Assembly (NCBI GenBank): GCA_963930655.1
Contig: OZ005600.1
Location: 15,503,501-15,567,500, forward strand
DNA length: 64,000 bases
Direction: 5' to 3'
DNA from: Myrica gale
Taxonomy: Eukaryota > Streptophyta > Magnoliopsida > Fagales > Myricaceae
Shown here: piece by piece, positions 30,949 through 42,595 of the stretch
Position numbering within the stretch: the first letter of the stretch is position 1
Layout: each line of letters begins with the position of its first letter
Notes under the pieces: generated by a model
Told to the model about the DNA's origin: nothing
Database searches by the model: none
The model's input: the letters and a program-made list of their open reading frames with translations, nothing else
Translations under genes and position numbers: made by a program

Positions 30949-32261
30949 TAGGATGTAATGACTATTTATTGTGTTTTTCTCTACCATGTGCTTGTTTGAG
31001 GATATTAATCAGATCAAGGATAAATGCCGGTGGCTTGGGGACTTCCACCCATGGTGCTAGAATTACTACTAGTTAAGCACTTGAGTTTCTACTTGTTGCA
31101 AGATTAGAGTATGATTTTCATGTACTTCCGCAGCCCTTTATTAGGGCTGTTTCTTATTTATTTGATTTTTGTGGGCTATTATGATTTGCAATGCTTATGC
31201 ATTTTGCATTTACCACTTTTAGTAATCTGGATACTGTTAACATATTTGCCTTCCATTTGGTACACCAGCCCAGAAGCATAATTAGATCTCGTCGATGACA
31301 GGATCGGAATGAATTCTTGTGATCTTGTAGCTGGTTGGGTTTTTAATCTATTTCCAGATCCTTGTTGAGGTATAAATTATAACTATGCAATCTGGACCTT
31401 CCCAGTTGTCTGATCAATAAATTCTGATTTGTTGACAGCACACCAGTTGAAAAGTCTACTTGTTAAAAGGTTCCATATCCCATGCTAAACCGAAAGGCAT
31501 TTAATCATTCATGGCCTAGGGGTCCATGTGGGACATATATTAGGTGCAGGTTGGTCCCACATGGGATATCCAAGCATGATTAATGGCCAATGTTTTTGTG
31601 TGGTAGAACTTAGGGGTGTAAGATATTTTGGAAACACATGATCCAGTGATTGGAAATTTTGCCTTTTTGTGGTAACTCCATGAGTGCACTCCAGCCTTCA
31701 AAAATAAAACTAAAGAAGGTGGACTTTACCCCATTTTTGTCCCTTGTTGTAAAGGACCTAGGCATAACAAGACAGTCTACTTTTAATCCTCATACTGCAC
31801 ATATTTCTCACTCGGGCTGATTCCATTCTCTCTCTCTCTCTCTCACAAACACACATGAGAAGAGAAAAAGTTGGAATTTATTCCATTGTGACACATGCTG
31901 GACCTTTTAGAGTTGTAAGCAGCTAACATGATATGCTGTCTATGCCAATTTAAATGCGTTTCGCATTATTATCTCATTGAATGAAATTCAACCTTTCTGA
32001 ATGGGTTCGGACAGGTGAGCTCTTCTCGAACCTCTATATGGGGGGGTGAGAATAAGTCTCTTTATGGATCGATCTTGAGGTTTTTGCTATGGCCCATTGA
32101 GAATCTTGAGACATACTCTGGGTAATGATTTCTTCAAGTGGACTAGAGTTGGGCTTCTGAAGTTAATCTGTTCTCTCAAGTTTTCCTAACGTCTCACTTT
32201 AGGGGAAAAAATTGGTTTTTATTCAAATTTTCTTCTTGTACTATGGTACTCAATTGTTTTA
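30949..32261. other. SPL 3' UTR and downstream intergenic sequence
   Basis: AT-rich. An inverted pair (GGTCCATGTGGGACATAT / ATATCCCATGTGGGACC) lies at about 31520-31570 and a TC microsatellite at 31829-31845. No gene recognised. Confidence 0.5.
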
Positions 32262-32660
32262 GGGGAAAATATACTTTCTACCCACAAATTACTATAGGTT
32301 TTACACTTTGCACCCTAAACTACTAATTTTGATACATTGCACCCTCTAACTACCAATTTTTGACATTTTGCACCATAAACTACCAATTTTTACACATTAC
32401 ACCCTCCAACTACTAATATTAAACATTTTGCACCCTCTATTTGACAATAATACCCTTAATAAATTAATGAATTGACAACAATATCTTTAATATATGCAAA
32501 ATGGGTCAAGGGTATTATCATCATTTTAGTCTACAAATCTGACATAGGGTGTAAAATGTCAAAAATTGGTAGTTAGAGGGTGCAATGTATCAGAATTTAT
32601 AGTTTAGGGTGCAAAGTGTAAAACCTATGGTAGTTTGTGGGTGAAAAATGTATTTTTCCC
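32262..32660. mobile_element. Mutator-like MITE with long inverted repeats
   Basis: Left end GGGGAAAATATACTTTCTAC and right end, inverted, GGGAAAAATACATTTTTCAC continue as a long imperfect inverted repeat (TTTGCACCCTAAACTA, CATTGCACCCTCTAACTACC). A perfect 9-base target duplication ATTGTTTTA flanks it (32253-32261 and 32661-32669), the length made by Mutator-like transposases. It has no coding capacity. A partial copy lies near 55610-55795. Confidence 0.9.
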
Positions 32661-32669
32661 ATTGTTTTA

Positions 32670-33139
32670 ATAGACAAAATATTGGGCCCCATTGAGCTAT
32701 ATATAAATTTGTCACAAATCCAACGTAAAGAAAGAGGAAAACTTTAGACCCTTTTCTGTAAGAAAAAAAAACATAGAACCACTAGAGAATTCCTACTGGT
32801 TTTGGGAGTTTTTATTTAAAAAAAAATTTATAAGCAAGCGATATTTCAGGGATCAAAAGTGCAATATAACAGATGGGGGGTGGGGCTCGGGGAGCCCCTA
32901 CAAACACCCCGTTCAACCACCACAAACAGAAAAAAAACCCTTGGTCAAGCCCTAAGGCAGGGCCGCAGTGAAAGCGGTCGCAAGATGCAATCTTAGAGAG
33001 TGACTGCAAAGATCATCTGCTACAACACCAAGATAAGGTTGAAACAACAACAAGAAGGGACCTGGTGACAGAGCGGGGACCAGTTAGAGAGAGAAGCCAC
33101 ATAGAACTCTGTTAGACGACAGTTGAATAGCACGTACCT
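32670..33139. other. no recognisable gene
   Basis: Intergenic sequence between two small transposons; no family recognised. Confidence 0.4.
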
Positions 33140-34506
33140 AAGGCTGCACAACCACGGTGTAGGTGCTGGTTTTGGCCAAAACCGGCACCTACACCGGGTA
33201 GGCCGGTTTTGAAAAAATTGTCACCTACACCTACACCGTTATGGGAAAAAACCTCCCTTAACGGTGTCAGTTTCCTGTTATCCTAGATTAATATTGAGCC
33301 ATTTTTTTAGCATTTTACGCACTTGACCCAATGTATTTTTTCTTTTTTCTTTTGGTCTATTAATCACATATCAATAAAATCTAAACTAATGAAATCCAAA
33401 TTCCAAAATCAATAAAATTAAAGATCATCTTAAAAGATAAAAATGATAATTTAAAATCCAAAGTAATAGAGACGTCACTGTAAGTAGAAACTATTATCTT
33501 TTGAAAAATCTAGTTTAAACCCTAACAACACTTAGAGGGAAGAATATGTATTTTCCCTCTAATTAACAAATCAATAACAATTTTAAAATATGTTGAAAAC
33601 CTAGTAGAGTTTCCCTTGGTTTCACAAGGAAAATACAAAAATTCAGCAATTTTTTAAGGCGCTCAAGCGCGGGTCAAACGCTCGTCAAGCGCTTATGTTT
33701 CTGTTTGAAATTTACACTGAGCACTCGAGCGCTTGTCTAACGCTAGTCAAACATGATGACTCTGTCTGAATTTTTTCAAAGGGCGCTCGAACGCTTGTCA
33801 AACGCTGGTCAAACGTGATGACTCTATCTGAATTTTTGAACTAAAATGTATTAGAAATTTGAACTAAAATGTAATTGAGTGACTGATTTTGCAAGCATAA
33901 TATAAATTTAATAGTGATTTGTCAATTTTAGAAATTTAGACAATTTGTTAACATTTCATAAAAACTCTTAAACTAATACATTGATTTAAAAATTTTTGTG
34001 GTAGAATCTCGACCTCTTGACTTATATTATGCGATGTACTTACCAAAGTTTGACATTAAACTCTTTAATTATGATTCCAATGTCTCATATATACCATTCT
34101 AAATACAATAAATTTGTAATTTTTTCTACCAAAATTCTAAATAACTAGTTAATTCACCTAGCAAGCTTCTTGGTAACTTGAATGTAAGCATTTGATTAGA
34201 CAAAACCAACAACAAATCTCAAATATTCAGGTGAAACTAAACTATTGAGTAAACCTTGTCATGCTTTTAGAATACTACGTCTTGAGGTGAAACTAAAGTT
34301 TGAACTATTGAGTATAAACTAAACTAAAAAAACTAAAAAAAAATTCTGGTTTAACCTACATCGGGAAACCCGGTGCCGGTTAAACCGGGAACCACCGGTT
34401 TTTTCAAAAAACCAAACCTACACCGGCACCGGTTAGACCAAAAACCGGAAATTCGGTGTCGGTGCCGATGCCACCGGAATTTTCCGGTGGCATTGTGCAG
34501 CCCTAC
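33140..34506. mobile_element. nonautonomous hAT-like element with GGCTGCACAA ends
   Basis: Left end AAGGCTGCACAA and right end TTGTGCAGCCC are inverted. Both arms are built of CCGGTTTT / ACACCGGCACCGG blocks (33150-33260 and 34350-34500). Flanks ACGTACCT and ACGTACTG suggest a degraded 8-base target duplication (six of eight match). The middle has three copies of a roughly 60-base unit (CGCTCGAACGCTTGTCAAAC type, 33655-33835). No transposase was seen. Confidence 0.65.
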
Positions 34507-35540
34507 ACGTACTGACTCTGGACAAAAGAGAAAAAGAGATTGATTTGTACGAGGAAACTTTTTGTATAGTTGAAAGAAACTAGTTTCAGATTTGCGAAAC
34601 CTTTCCCAAATAGAGTTACACAGGTGGTGCATAGGAACATAGAACTGAGAAACCACAGAACTAAGGGGAAAAAAAAGAAGAGAAGAACTGAAATTATGCA
34701 TGCAAGACTTCTCAAATCTGAAAGATTAGAATCTTCTCCTCCTATGTTCAATTTGAAACAAATTTGTTCACAAATTTGACCAGCATAGAATAACTCAGTC
34801 TGTATATTGAATGCTGTTTGTAAAGATTCTCCCATGGATGATGTTCTTCAAATTTCTCAACGCTTTGCCTCGTAATCAAAAGCCTTCTGTGGCAACACCG
34901 ACTAAAATCATCATGCAGCAGTGTCAAACAAGATTCAAGTAGAAGCAATCAAGTGTCCCCTCTGTCTAGCACCATATTACTAAACGCTACGAAGGTTTTC
35001 ACCAGATTAGTGCCCATATTTATATTTTGAATCTGCTCAGCTGCTTCTCCCACATGGGCAAGATAGAAGAAACTTTTCTACTTAATATAGCGTACAAAAC
35101 CTTCTCGGTTTGGCCAAAGTACTCAGAAATGATAATTTTATTTTTTTCCCTAACGCCAGAAACCAAAATATTTTCTTGCTAAATATGGCTTAATCTACCA
35201 AAACTGTAGTCAGAAGAAAAAAGGTAACTCTATTAGATAATTCGTACATTCCCTCGGAGAGAGATATGAAACTTGAACAAGACGTACAAAAATGCACACG
35301 CACAGAACTTGTTCTATTTTACAAATAATAGCAATGAAGAAAGGTTTGAATGGAATTTGCCTTCTTCAATCGGATATCGGTTTTTTCTTTTATTCCTAAG
35401 GTATATTCTCCACTGCTACTATGCAGGAATACATGTTGGCGGAGTGCACAAATGTTGTACAGCCCTTGATACAGGGGTTCAAGAGTTCTTGAACACTACT
35501 AGATGATCACCCGTGCATCAAAGATACTAGAAGACCATCA
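34507..35540. other. intergenic sequence and TPX2 3' UTR
   Basis: No recognised gene. Positions just below 35541 would be the 3' UTR of the minus-strand TPX2 gene. Confidence 0.45.
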
Positions 35541-38500
35541 TCATCTCATCAGAGCAGCGGCACTCGAAACTGCAGCAGCCACAGATCTCACCACTTTTTG
35601 CCTTTCTTTTCTCTGGAGCACTCTCAAATTTGGTGATTTTGCTTTTGTTGTTTCCTTTGAAGACCTGTAACATACTGATTTATCAAGAAGGCTGTACATG
35701 AAAGAGGAAAGTAAAAAAAATGAAAGAAAGAACAGAAAAGTAGGTACTTCTGGGGCCAAAAAGGATGGCCAAAATTAGGCACTGGTCTTGCATGGGGAAC
35801 CAACGTCCTTCTCAATTGTTTCAAGGCCTTCTCTTCCTCCATCTGGAAAAGTTCAATCAACTTGAGCTTAATTCATGTAGACAAAACAAGGGGGACAAAA
35901 AAAACAATATGCTATTTATCCCTACCATCCGTGCTGCCTCGCTCTCTTCCCTGTATCGCTTATACACAGTTTCTTTCTCCTTAATCTGTAGATAAAGGTT
36001 CGTAAATCGTACTGAAGAACTGTCTTTCAAGGGTAATTTTGAGTTCACTAATTAGTTGGTTTATTTACCTTCTGATCAAACTCTGCTCTATCCACAGCTC
36101 GATGGTCTACCTGAAGGTTAAATTCCTGAACCTGAGTGAGGGGTTTGCGTACTTTCTCTGGAACTGGAATAGGGTCCCTGCGTGAGACAGCCATGAAAAA
36201 TAGAATGATTTGCTTTTCTTTCCCCTAAGCTAAATGCAAGAAAGATGTCGAATTGCTTCTTACTCACTCTTTCAAAATTGGTCGGGCCTTAAAAGTTTTC
36301 ATCTGGGCTTCTTCTTTCTCCATCCTTTTCCTCTCCTCCATTTCCCTCTGCATTTCCTCCTCATGTCTCACCAGACTTTCCAATTGGAAAGGCTCTGGTT
36401 GTGTGCATTGCTTGGGCTCTGGCTTTGGTGGAATCTGCATATATGAATCATGATAGTCATCGTGGAGCCATCTTCATCATTATATAGTTGAAATTAGAAA
36501 TTAATTAATTAATTTCTGTACCACAGGATAGTCAGTGGTATAGGGATACGGGTGAGCCTTGGGAACCCTAGCTCTTTCATCTTCCAACTGCTTCTGCATG
36601 AGTTCCATAAAGAATCTCCTCTCTTTCTCGGCTCCTCTTTCCTAATAGCAGAAAGCAACAAAAAAGTTGGTTCTATATGTAGCTCAAAATGGCTCTGAAT
36701 TCAAATGTCCCATTGACTACTAATATTGGCACACCTCTGTGTGAAGATGGAATGGCTTCGGAGTAGTGTTTCTCGGAATTGGATTGTCTTGGTGAGGTTC
36801 TGAAGACAAAGAAAGCTGCAAAAAGGGAACAATGACTAACTGCAAATGCTAATATTCTTATTCTTCTTCATCTGACTCTTATCACTTTTTAAAGATGGAT
36901 TAGAAAATGAAAGATACACTTTCGTTTAATAGATTACCGTGTCAAACAAATCAAAAACAGCAGCAGGTCGTGGGATCCTCTCATCCGTTGCAAAATGAAA
37001 TTCTTGAGGTATGGTTACATGTTTCTTTGCATTGCAGAACATTCCCAAATCCCCTTTGCTTTCAAAGATCTACATAAAAGATGAATCATTCTTTCTTTAG
37101 GGATACCAAGGACGTAGTTTGACCAATATGATTTGTCCATGGAAATAGGTGCGTGGAGTTATACCTTCTTATTCAAAGGCCTTGCCCTAAATTTAGGTAT
37201 TTTATCAAGCTCCTCTTGCTCAACTTCAAAAGAGCTTTTCACCCTCGGGGGACGGGCCCTCAAGGATGTTTGTAGTACAGGCGTTTTGGGTGTAGTCAGA
37301 TGAGGCTTCCATGGATTATTCTGTAATGAACAGGAGTCTGAGATACAACCACAATCACTAATAATAGAAAGTAATTTGACAAAAACTGTCAGAACTCCCT
37401 AAACCAAACCTGATGGAAAAATTCTGTTGAAGCTACAGAAGCTGCTTCTGCATTCTGATTGGCCCTTGCCATTGTTTCCAAATGGAATTCCTGCAGCAAC
37501 TAGGAATATTAGTCCAACCATCCAATGGCGTCTCTCTTTCTTCAACATTTTCATTCCTCAGTTTAGTTTACCTGAAATTCTGGTGGCTGTGGTGTACTTC
37601 TTGGTATTGAAGGTAAAGTTGGAGCTTCGAGAATCTGTAAGATGAAAAAGAGAAAAAGTAATTAAAAAGATAGAAACTGCAACAAGTAACATATTAACGA
37701 TATCAAAGGAAGATAATTGGGAATAACGAAACATTAGACATTTTACCTTTCTGTTCAGTGGTCGAGCTTTGAACTTTGGAATTTTGGCCATCATTTCTTC
37801 TTCAAGCTCAGCAGTACTTTTTACTCTGACTGAGCGAACCCGTTGAGCTGTTTCAAATTCAGGGTCCTTAGGCCTTGTCAATGTGAGTTTAGGCTTCATC
37901 TGGATAGTAGAAGCAGCATCAACCGAAATTTAGTACAAGAGAAGTAACATATATAAAATGGAAATGCAGGCAACTAGAGAAGTAGAAATCTGTTGAAGTG
38001 GATGGACTCATTTACGTGTGAAAAAGAACTACTAGTGTGGGGCAGCGACAAGCCTCTGGTACTTGAATGGAACTTCTTCATCATTTCTGCCATTGAAACA
38101 AATTGTGTGGCTGGTTCCCGTACGTAAACCTTTTTTAGGAGTCACAATTAGAATTAAAAGGACTCACAATGAGATAGTTCCTCTATTGAAAACATGAGGA
38201 TTTGAATAATTTCAAAGGATTTTGTAATAATACATACCTTTCTGTCCTCTTTGTTAGTTTTATTAGCCGCTGAAGAGCATAAGTTGGAAGTACCACTAGT
38301 AAGACCCAGTTTTGATTTGTGAGGCAAATGTAGAGGTTTGACATTAAGTATCTGAAATGTTAAGGGGTAAAAAATAAGGAAAGTGTCATATAATAACAAA
38401 GTACGACAACAAAAGTTGTGCAGAGAGAATTCCTAAAATTCACCTGTCTAGTTCTTCCTGCTTCCAACTTCTGCCGCTTAATGGCTTGGTTCTCTTGTGC

Positions 38501-40698
38501 AAAATTACGAGTTCCAGCAGAGTTGTTCACATTCGGGTCACTATATATTTGGAGTAGCAGAATTGAATTATATTATTATTCTTCTAACAGATTTCAACAC
38601 AAATAGGTTGCTAAATGATAAAATAACCAACCTTTCCACACATGATGGTTTGATGCTTCTCGCTTGTGATGACTGAAGCTGACTTTTAGGTTTCAGTGCT
38701 GATTGGTTCCTAACCAAACTAGGCTTCTTGGAATCAGTCATCCGGTTACCCTTCTGAGAATTCATTGTTGGCATAGGTGTGCAAACACTAGTTCCTTCTT
38801 GAACACTGGATTTACTAATCAACTTGTTATCACTCACGTCTATTTTCTCATTGACCGAGGCTCTTCCAGCAGAAACCCTGAAAATTAAAAATCACCAAGA
38901 GTTGATGCAATTTAGGGACTAAGATCACAGGAGCAGCAAGTTGTATTATTCTATACACAGACGACCAGTCTTGATTAGCAAACATACCTTCTGTTTTCTT
39001 GAGCGCATGCTGCACACTCTCTTTTATCATCTTTACTTGTGCCCTTATCAGCAGAAACCTGGAAGATGCTTGAATTAGCAATAAGACAAATGATAAAGTT
39101 CGACATTTTTTTTTAGATTAAAGAAATTCTAACAGTTTACCACATTGGGGTTGTTTTCTTCTTTGCCCTCACTGGGTGTCATCTCTTGTTCCTTGATTTC
39201 AGTGGGCATATGCCGCATATGATCCCCTTGGGATTTAGTTTCTGAGTTATTATCAGTAGCGTTTGGATGTGATGACTCTGAGGTCTGAGCGAAAAGATCA
39301 ATAGCTGATCATATCAGCAAGCCAGACCAGTAAATCAAGTTTTAAACAAGAGGATGAGAATATGTAATGGATCCCCCAACCTTTTGAATTTGGTCTGCTT
39401 CATTGAAGTTGCATAGGCTCTCAACTGTAAAAGATCTACCAGTCCTGATTCTAGGCATGCAAGCTGCACAAATGTAAAACGCAAAAAAAATCAAACATCT
39501 TGAACAAGTTATAAGCTATAAGCATAAATGCCAAAGGATCAAGTTCATTGACACATAGGGCCAGAGTTTCGAGCTCAGACAGCGGAATCTATCTTCTAAT
39601 CCTTCTTATTCACCTTATACGGAAAATACGAATGGGATGAACTATATGTAAGAAGGGGGTGGATACTTTGAAATGCTGTATTCTTGGACATTTGGAATCC
39701 TAAAAAATCCAATCCTGCAAACCAACCATCTTGGCCACCTAACGTGGATCAGTTACATAGTATTCGTACATTGTATACCTGCAGACGTTTAGTACAAAGA
39801 GAAACAAGCCACGGTTTCATTTTCCTCTAACCATTCCATTCCGAACCACAGACATTGAAAGATGGTACACAGAGACCATTAAGAATTACTGTCTTTACTC
39901 GTAGTTTTCTTTAACCCTAAACCTCCGTTGTTTTCTTAGAAAAGTTCGCATCCGAACAAAATAAGAAGAAAATGCGGATGTCTCTTGATCACATTCAGCG
40001 TTTTTAACGGGAGCTCCACCAAGATTGTAAGAAAATCTTGCTCTATTTCGGTTCTTTTGCTCTATTTTCCCAATGTCCAAACAGATCTTAGCAATTTTCC
40101 CTGGGATGACCCGCGAAGAACGTACCGTACACAAACAGAGACTCATTTCCTAAACTTTCAACTTCTGCAAGACATAAAATTCGATCAAGTTATCACAGAA
40201 CACTAATTTCAAATCAAGAAAGAAAATCTAAAACCCCAAGTGATGCCAAAAATCCTACAAAAAACCTGAAATTGCACGAAATTTAACACGAGAGATGAAT
40301 CCAAGCCCACTATTTAATTAAAAATCCAAACCAAATAAGGATGAATGAAGAAATCTACCGTAAAATCAAAGTAGAAAACCTAAAAAATCCAAGAGAGTAC
40401 ATTTAACTACCGGTTTTTTCCCCCTAAGCAAGACCGAAAACCGAGTAGAACCGAGAGACAGATTCTCGATTGCTATATTTTTTCTCAATTACGAAGTAGA
40501 CAAAGGCGGAGGGGTTTACGTACGGGAAGGGGCGTAGGTGAGAGCGGAGTCGAACCAGAGCTCGGCCTTTCTGACGTCATCTTCGGTCTCTTCCTTTACG
40601 AAATCGTAGAACCGCGGCGCCGAGAACTCGTATGCCTCATCTATCATCGTCATCATTGCTGCTGTCATCGTATTCGGTTCCTCGGCCACCTCCGCCAT
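35541..40698 (-). CDS. TPX2: TPX2, spindle assembly factor
   Basis: Twenty exons reconstruct one frame of 794 residues (Arabidopsis TPX2 is about 760), from ATG 40698 to TGA 35541. Exons: 40698-40524, 39463-39381, 39284-39141, 39058-38988, 38877-38632, 38540-38444, 38351-38238, 38129-38016, 37899-37747, 37634-37572, 37490-37410, 37320-37165, 37069-36938, 36815-36735, 36641-36522, 36434-36268, 36177-36069, 35985-35926, 35842-35748, 35664-35541. The N-terminus has YEFSAPRFYDF and AELWFDSAL, the Aurora-kinase-binding type. The middle has KIPKFKARPLNRK and KIPKFRARPLNKK, importin-binding/TPX2 repeats. The C-terminal TPX2 domain has FNLQVDHRAVDRAEFDQK and KALKQLRRTLVPHARPVP. It binds microtubules and activates Aurora during spindle formation. 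Every exon border is GT-AG and phases agree, with no stop. The first intron is 1,060 bases; the gene looks intact. Confidence 0.94.
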
Positions 40699-41267
40699 AT
40701 ACTTACGACCACAAGGTAGCACGATTCTGGTTCTTCTGTGCTTAGGGAAGAAAATGGTGAAGAAGAAGAAGAGGAAGAAGTTCCTTTTGTGGTTAATGAG
40801 AGCGCGACGGAGTGAGATATGAGTTGGAGCAGTATAACGTTAGGATCCCCAACGGTCAAATTTTTTGAATTTGGGGGCGGTGCAACGGATCGAGGTGCGT
40901 GTCATATTTCACGGTACGGACATCCTAAAACGCTGTCGTTCTGCAATAACCTGTTCTTCTGTTTTTTTTTTGTCCCAATAGCTCTGCCTGCAATTTAGGG
41001 ATCTAGATTTTCTCTATCTTTCTGTCTACTTCAGACCATCTAACTCAACAAAAGTAATTAGTACCATAAACATTTACATGTCGTAGGATGTGTTGATCAG
41101 TTTTAACAACAAATTGGTATCTTTGCTTCTTCTTTTTTTCATGTGTTGTATGACGAACCAAAAACTCTTGTAGATCGAAAAATGAGTCGTCATACTGAAC
41201 GAAAAGACTAGATTCACAAGGAGCAACATAATATGCCTTTTTAGTTAAGAACTTCATACTAAATATG
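40699..41267 (-). promoter_or_regulatory. upstream region of TPX2
   Basis: GA-rich and CT-rich leader (40700-40860 on the minus strand), then AT-rich sequence. A TAACGG/CCGTTG pair lies at 40838-40856; Myb3R-type mitotic promoters use AACGG cores, so this may matter for G2/M expression, but that is inference from a short motif. Confidence 0.4.
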
Positions 41268-41455
41268 TGGATTACATTTTGCACCCATATGGTTTGGGGG
41301 TCTTGACACTTTGCACTCCCCGTCAATTTATCCGTTATTTTGAACGGAAAAATCAACTATGTGTAAAACACGTTGTCTAAAAAAATAAAAGAACGGGGTG
41401 CAAAGAGTAATTAGATCTCATAAACCACATAGGTGCAAAGTGTAATTAACCATTT
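41268..41455. mobile_element. small inverted-repeat MITE
   Basis: Arms GGATTACATTTTGCACCC ... TTTGCACTCCCCG and, inverted, GGTTAATTACACTTTGCACC ... TTTGCACCCCG pair imperfectly around a short centre. Style matches the TTTGCACC-bearing MITE at 32262. Exact ends and target duplication are not clear. Confidence 0.55.
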
Positions 41456-41583
41456 TTGAATATCGTTGAGTCCAAACATATAGATTTAAACTTTTAAACT
41501 AAGTGGTATCCTTATATATTACGTTACAAGGTAACTAGTAGACTTACAATGGAAGTTAACATACTGCTCAGATACCCCGAGCT

Positions 41584-42587
41584 TAGGGGCGGAACCAAGC
41601 CATGGTGAACCATAGCGGCCGCCATGGTTGGCTCCGCCCAAAATAAAATTTTACATGTACATTTTTTATTTTTATAAATAGGTTAGCTTGGGCCCAGGCC
41701 AAAATAATTTTTTACATATGTTTGCTGTTTTTTCATGGCATGCACGCATCTTTTTTTTTTTCTCTCTCAGCTCTCTCTCTTAGATTTGCTCTCATGCTAT
41801 TGAAGATAGAAACACACCATTTCAATTTTTTTAACCTTCTATAATTCTATTTGTGCCTCTCTCAAGTCTCAGCCCCACTAGCTACCGCCTACCGCTGCCG
41901 CGTCGCACCGCCCAGGTATGACTTTTAACCTTTCATTCATTTCTTCTCACTTCTCTAAATCTGATTCTCTCTATCCCTCAGACCTCATTTCTCAAATATT
42001 CTCTGGACGTGCAGCCACCGTCGTCCGCCGCGCCACAAACCTCTTGGCTGTTGTCCACTCCTTAAGAGGTAATAAAATTATAAATTATGTTGGATTTGAT
42101 AATTTTGATTTTGAATGGCTGATTAATATCCAATTCCGAATGATTTTTTTAGGTGAAATTGTGAATTTAAGTGCATTTTTTTGAATAAATTTATACATAT
42201 TCTGAAATTGTCCAGTTTATGAGTTTGGTTAGAGTTGTGAGTGTTCTCTGCGATGAAGATTATCAAGACTTATTTGCGTAATAGGATGAGAGATAACTGG
42301 ATGAATGATTGCATGATAGTGTACATCGAACGAGAAATTTTTAAAATTATAGAGAACGAAATCATTTTGCGACATTTTCAGAAGATGCATAAACGCATGA
42401 TTCAATTGCCCCTTCTCAGTTGTAGTATATAATACAATATGTGTATTTCAATATTTTTAGTATTTTTAGACATTAATTTTTGATATTGTAATTCTAAGAT
42501 AATTTATAACATTACGTATGAAAATATTTCAATTATTTTATTTTAAAAATTCGTCATAATTAATTTTTTATCTTGGTTCCGCCGCTG
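41584..42587 (+). mobile_element. hAT deletion derivative
   Basis: Left end TAGGGGCGGAACCAAG and right end, inverted, CAGCGGCGGAACCAAG. The 8-base target duplication is CCCGAGCT (41576-41583) and CCCGAGGT (42588-42595), one mismatch. The left arm has a CT-rich leader. The right arm resembles that of the hAT at 12736-25737 (GATATTGTAATT and TTAGACATTAATTTTTGATA type sequence). It keeps only the C-terminal transposase piece. Confidence 0.88.
42241..42432 (+). pseudogene. hAT transposase C-terminal fragment
   Basis: Frame with RNRMRDNWMNDCMIVYIERE and IFKIIENEIILRHFQKM matches the C-terminal end of ZMYM1-like plant hAT transposases (family form ..DEWMNDCLVVYIEK.IF). The catalytic core is absent. 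It complements the N-terminal fragment at 13398: the two elements keep opposite ends of the same kind of gene. Confidence 0.75.
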
Positions 42588-42595
42588 CCCGAGGT

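Noticed and set aside
31829-31845. TC microsatellite after SPL as a second miR156 site
   Set aside because: Lacks the TTCTGTCA part needed for pairing.
41918-42184. Open frame in the hAT left arm as a gene
   Set aside because: No family signal; it lies in leader-like sequence of a deletion derivative.
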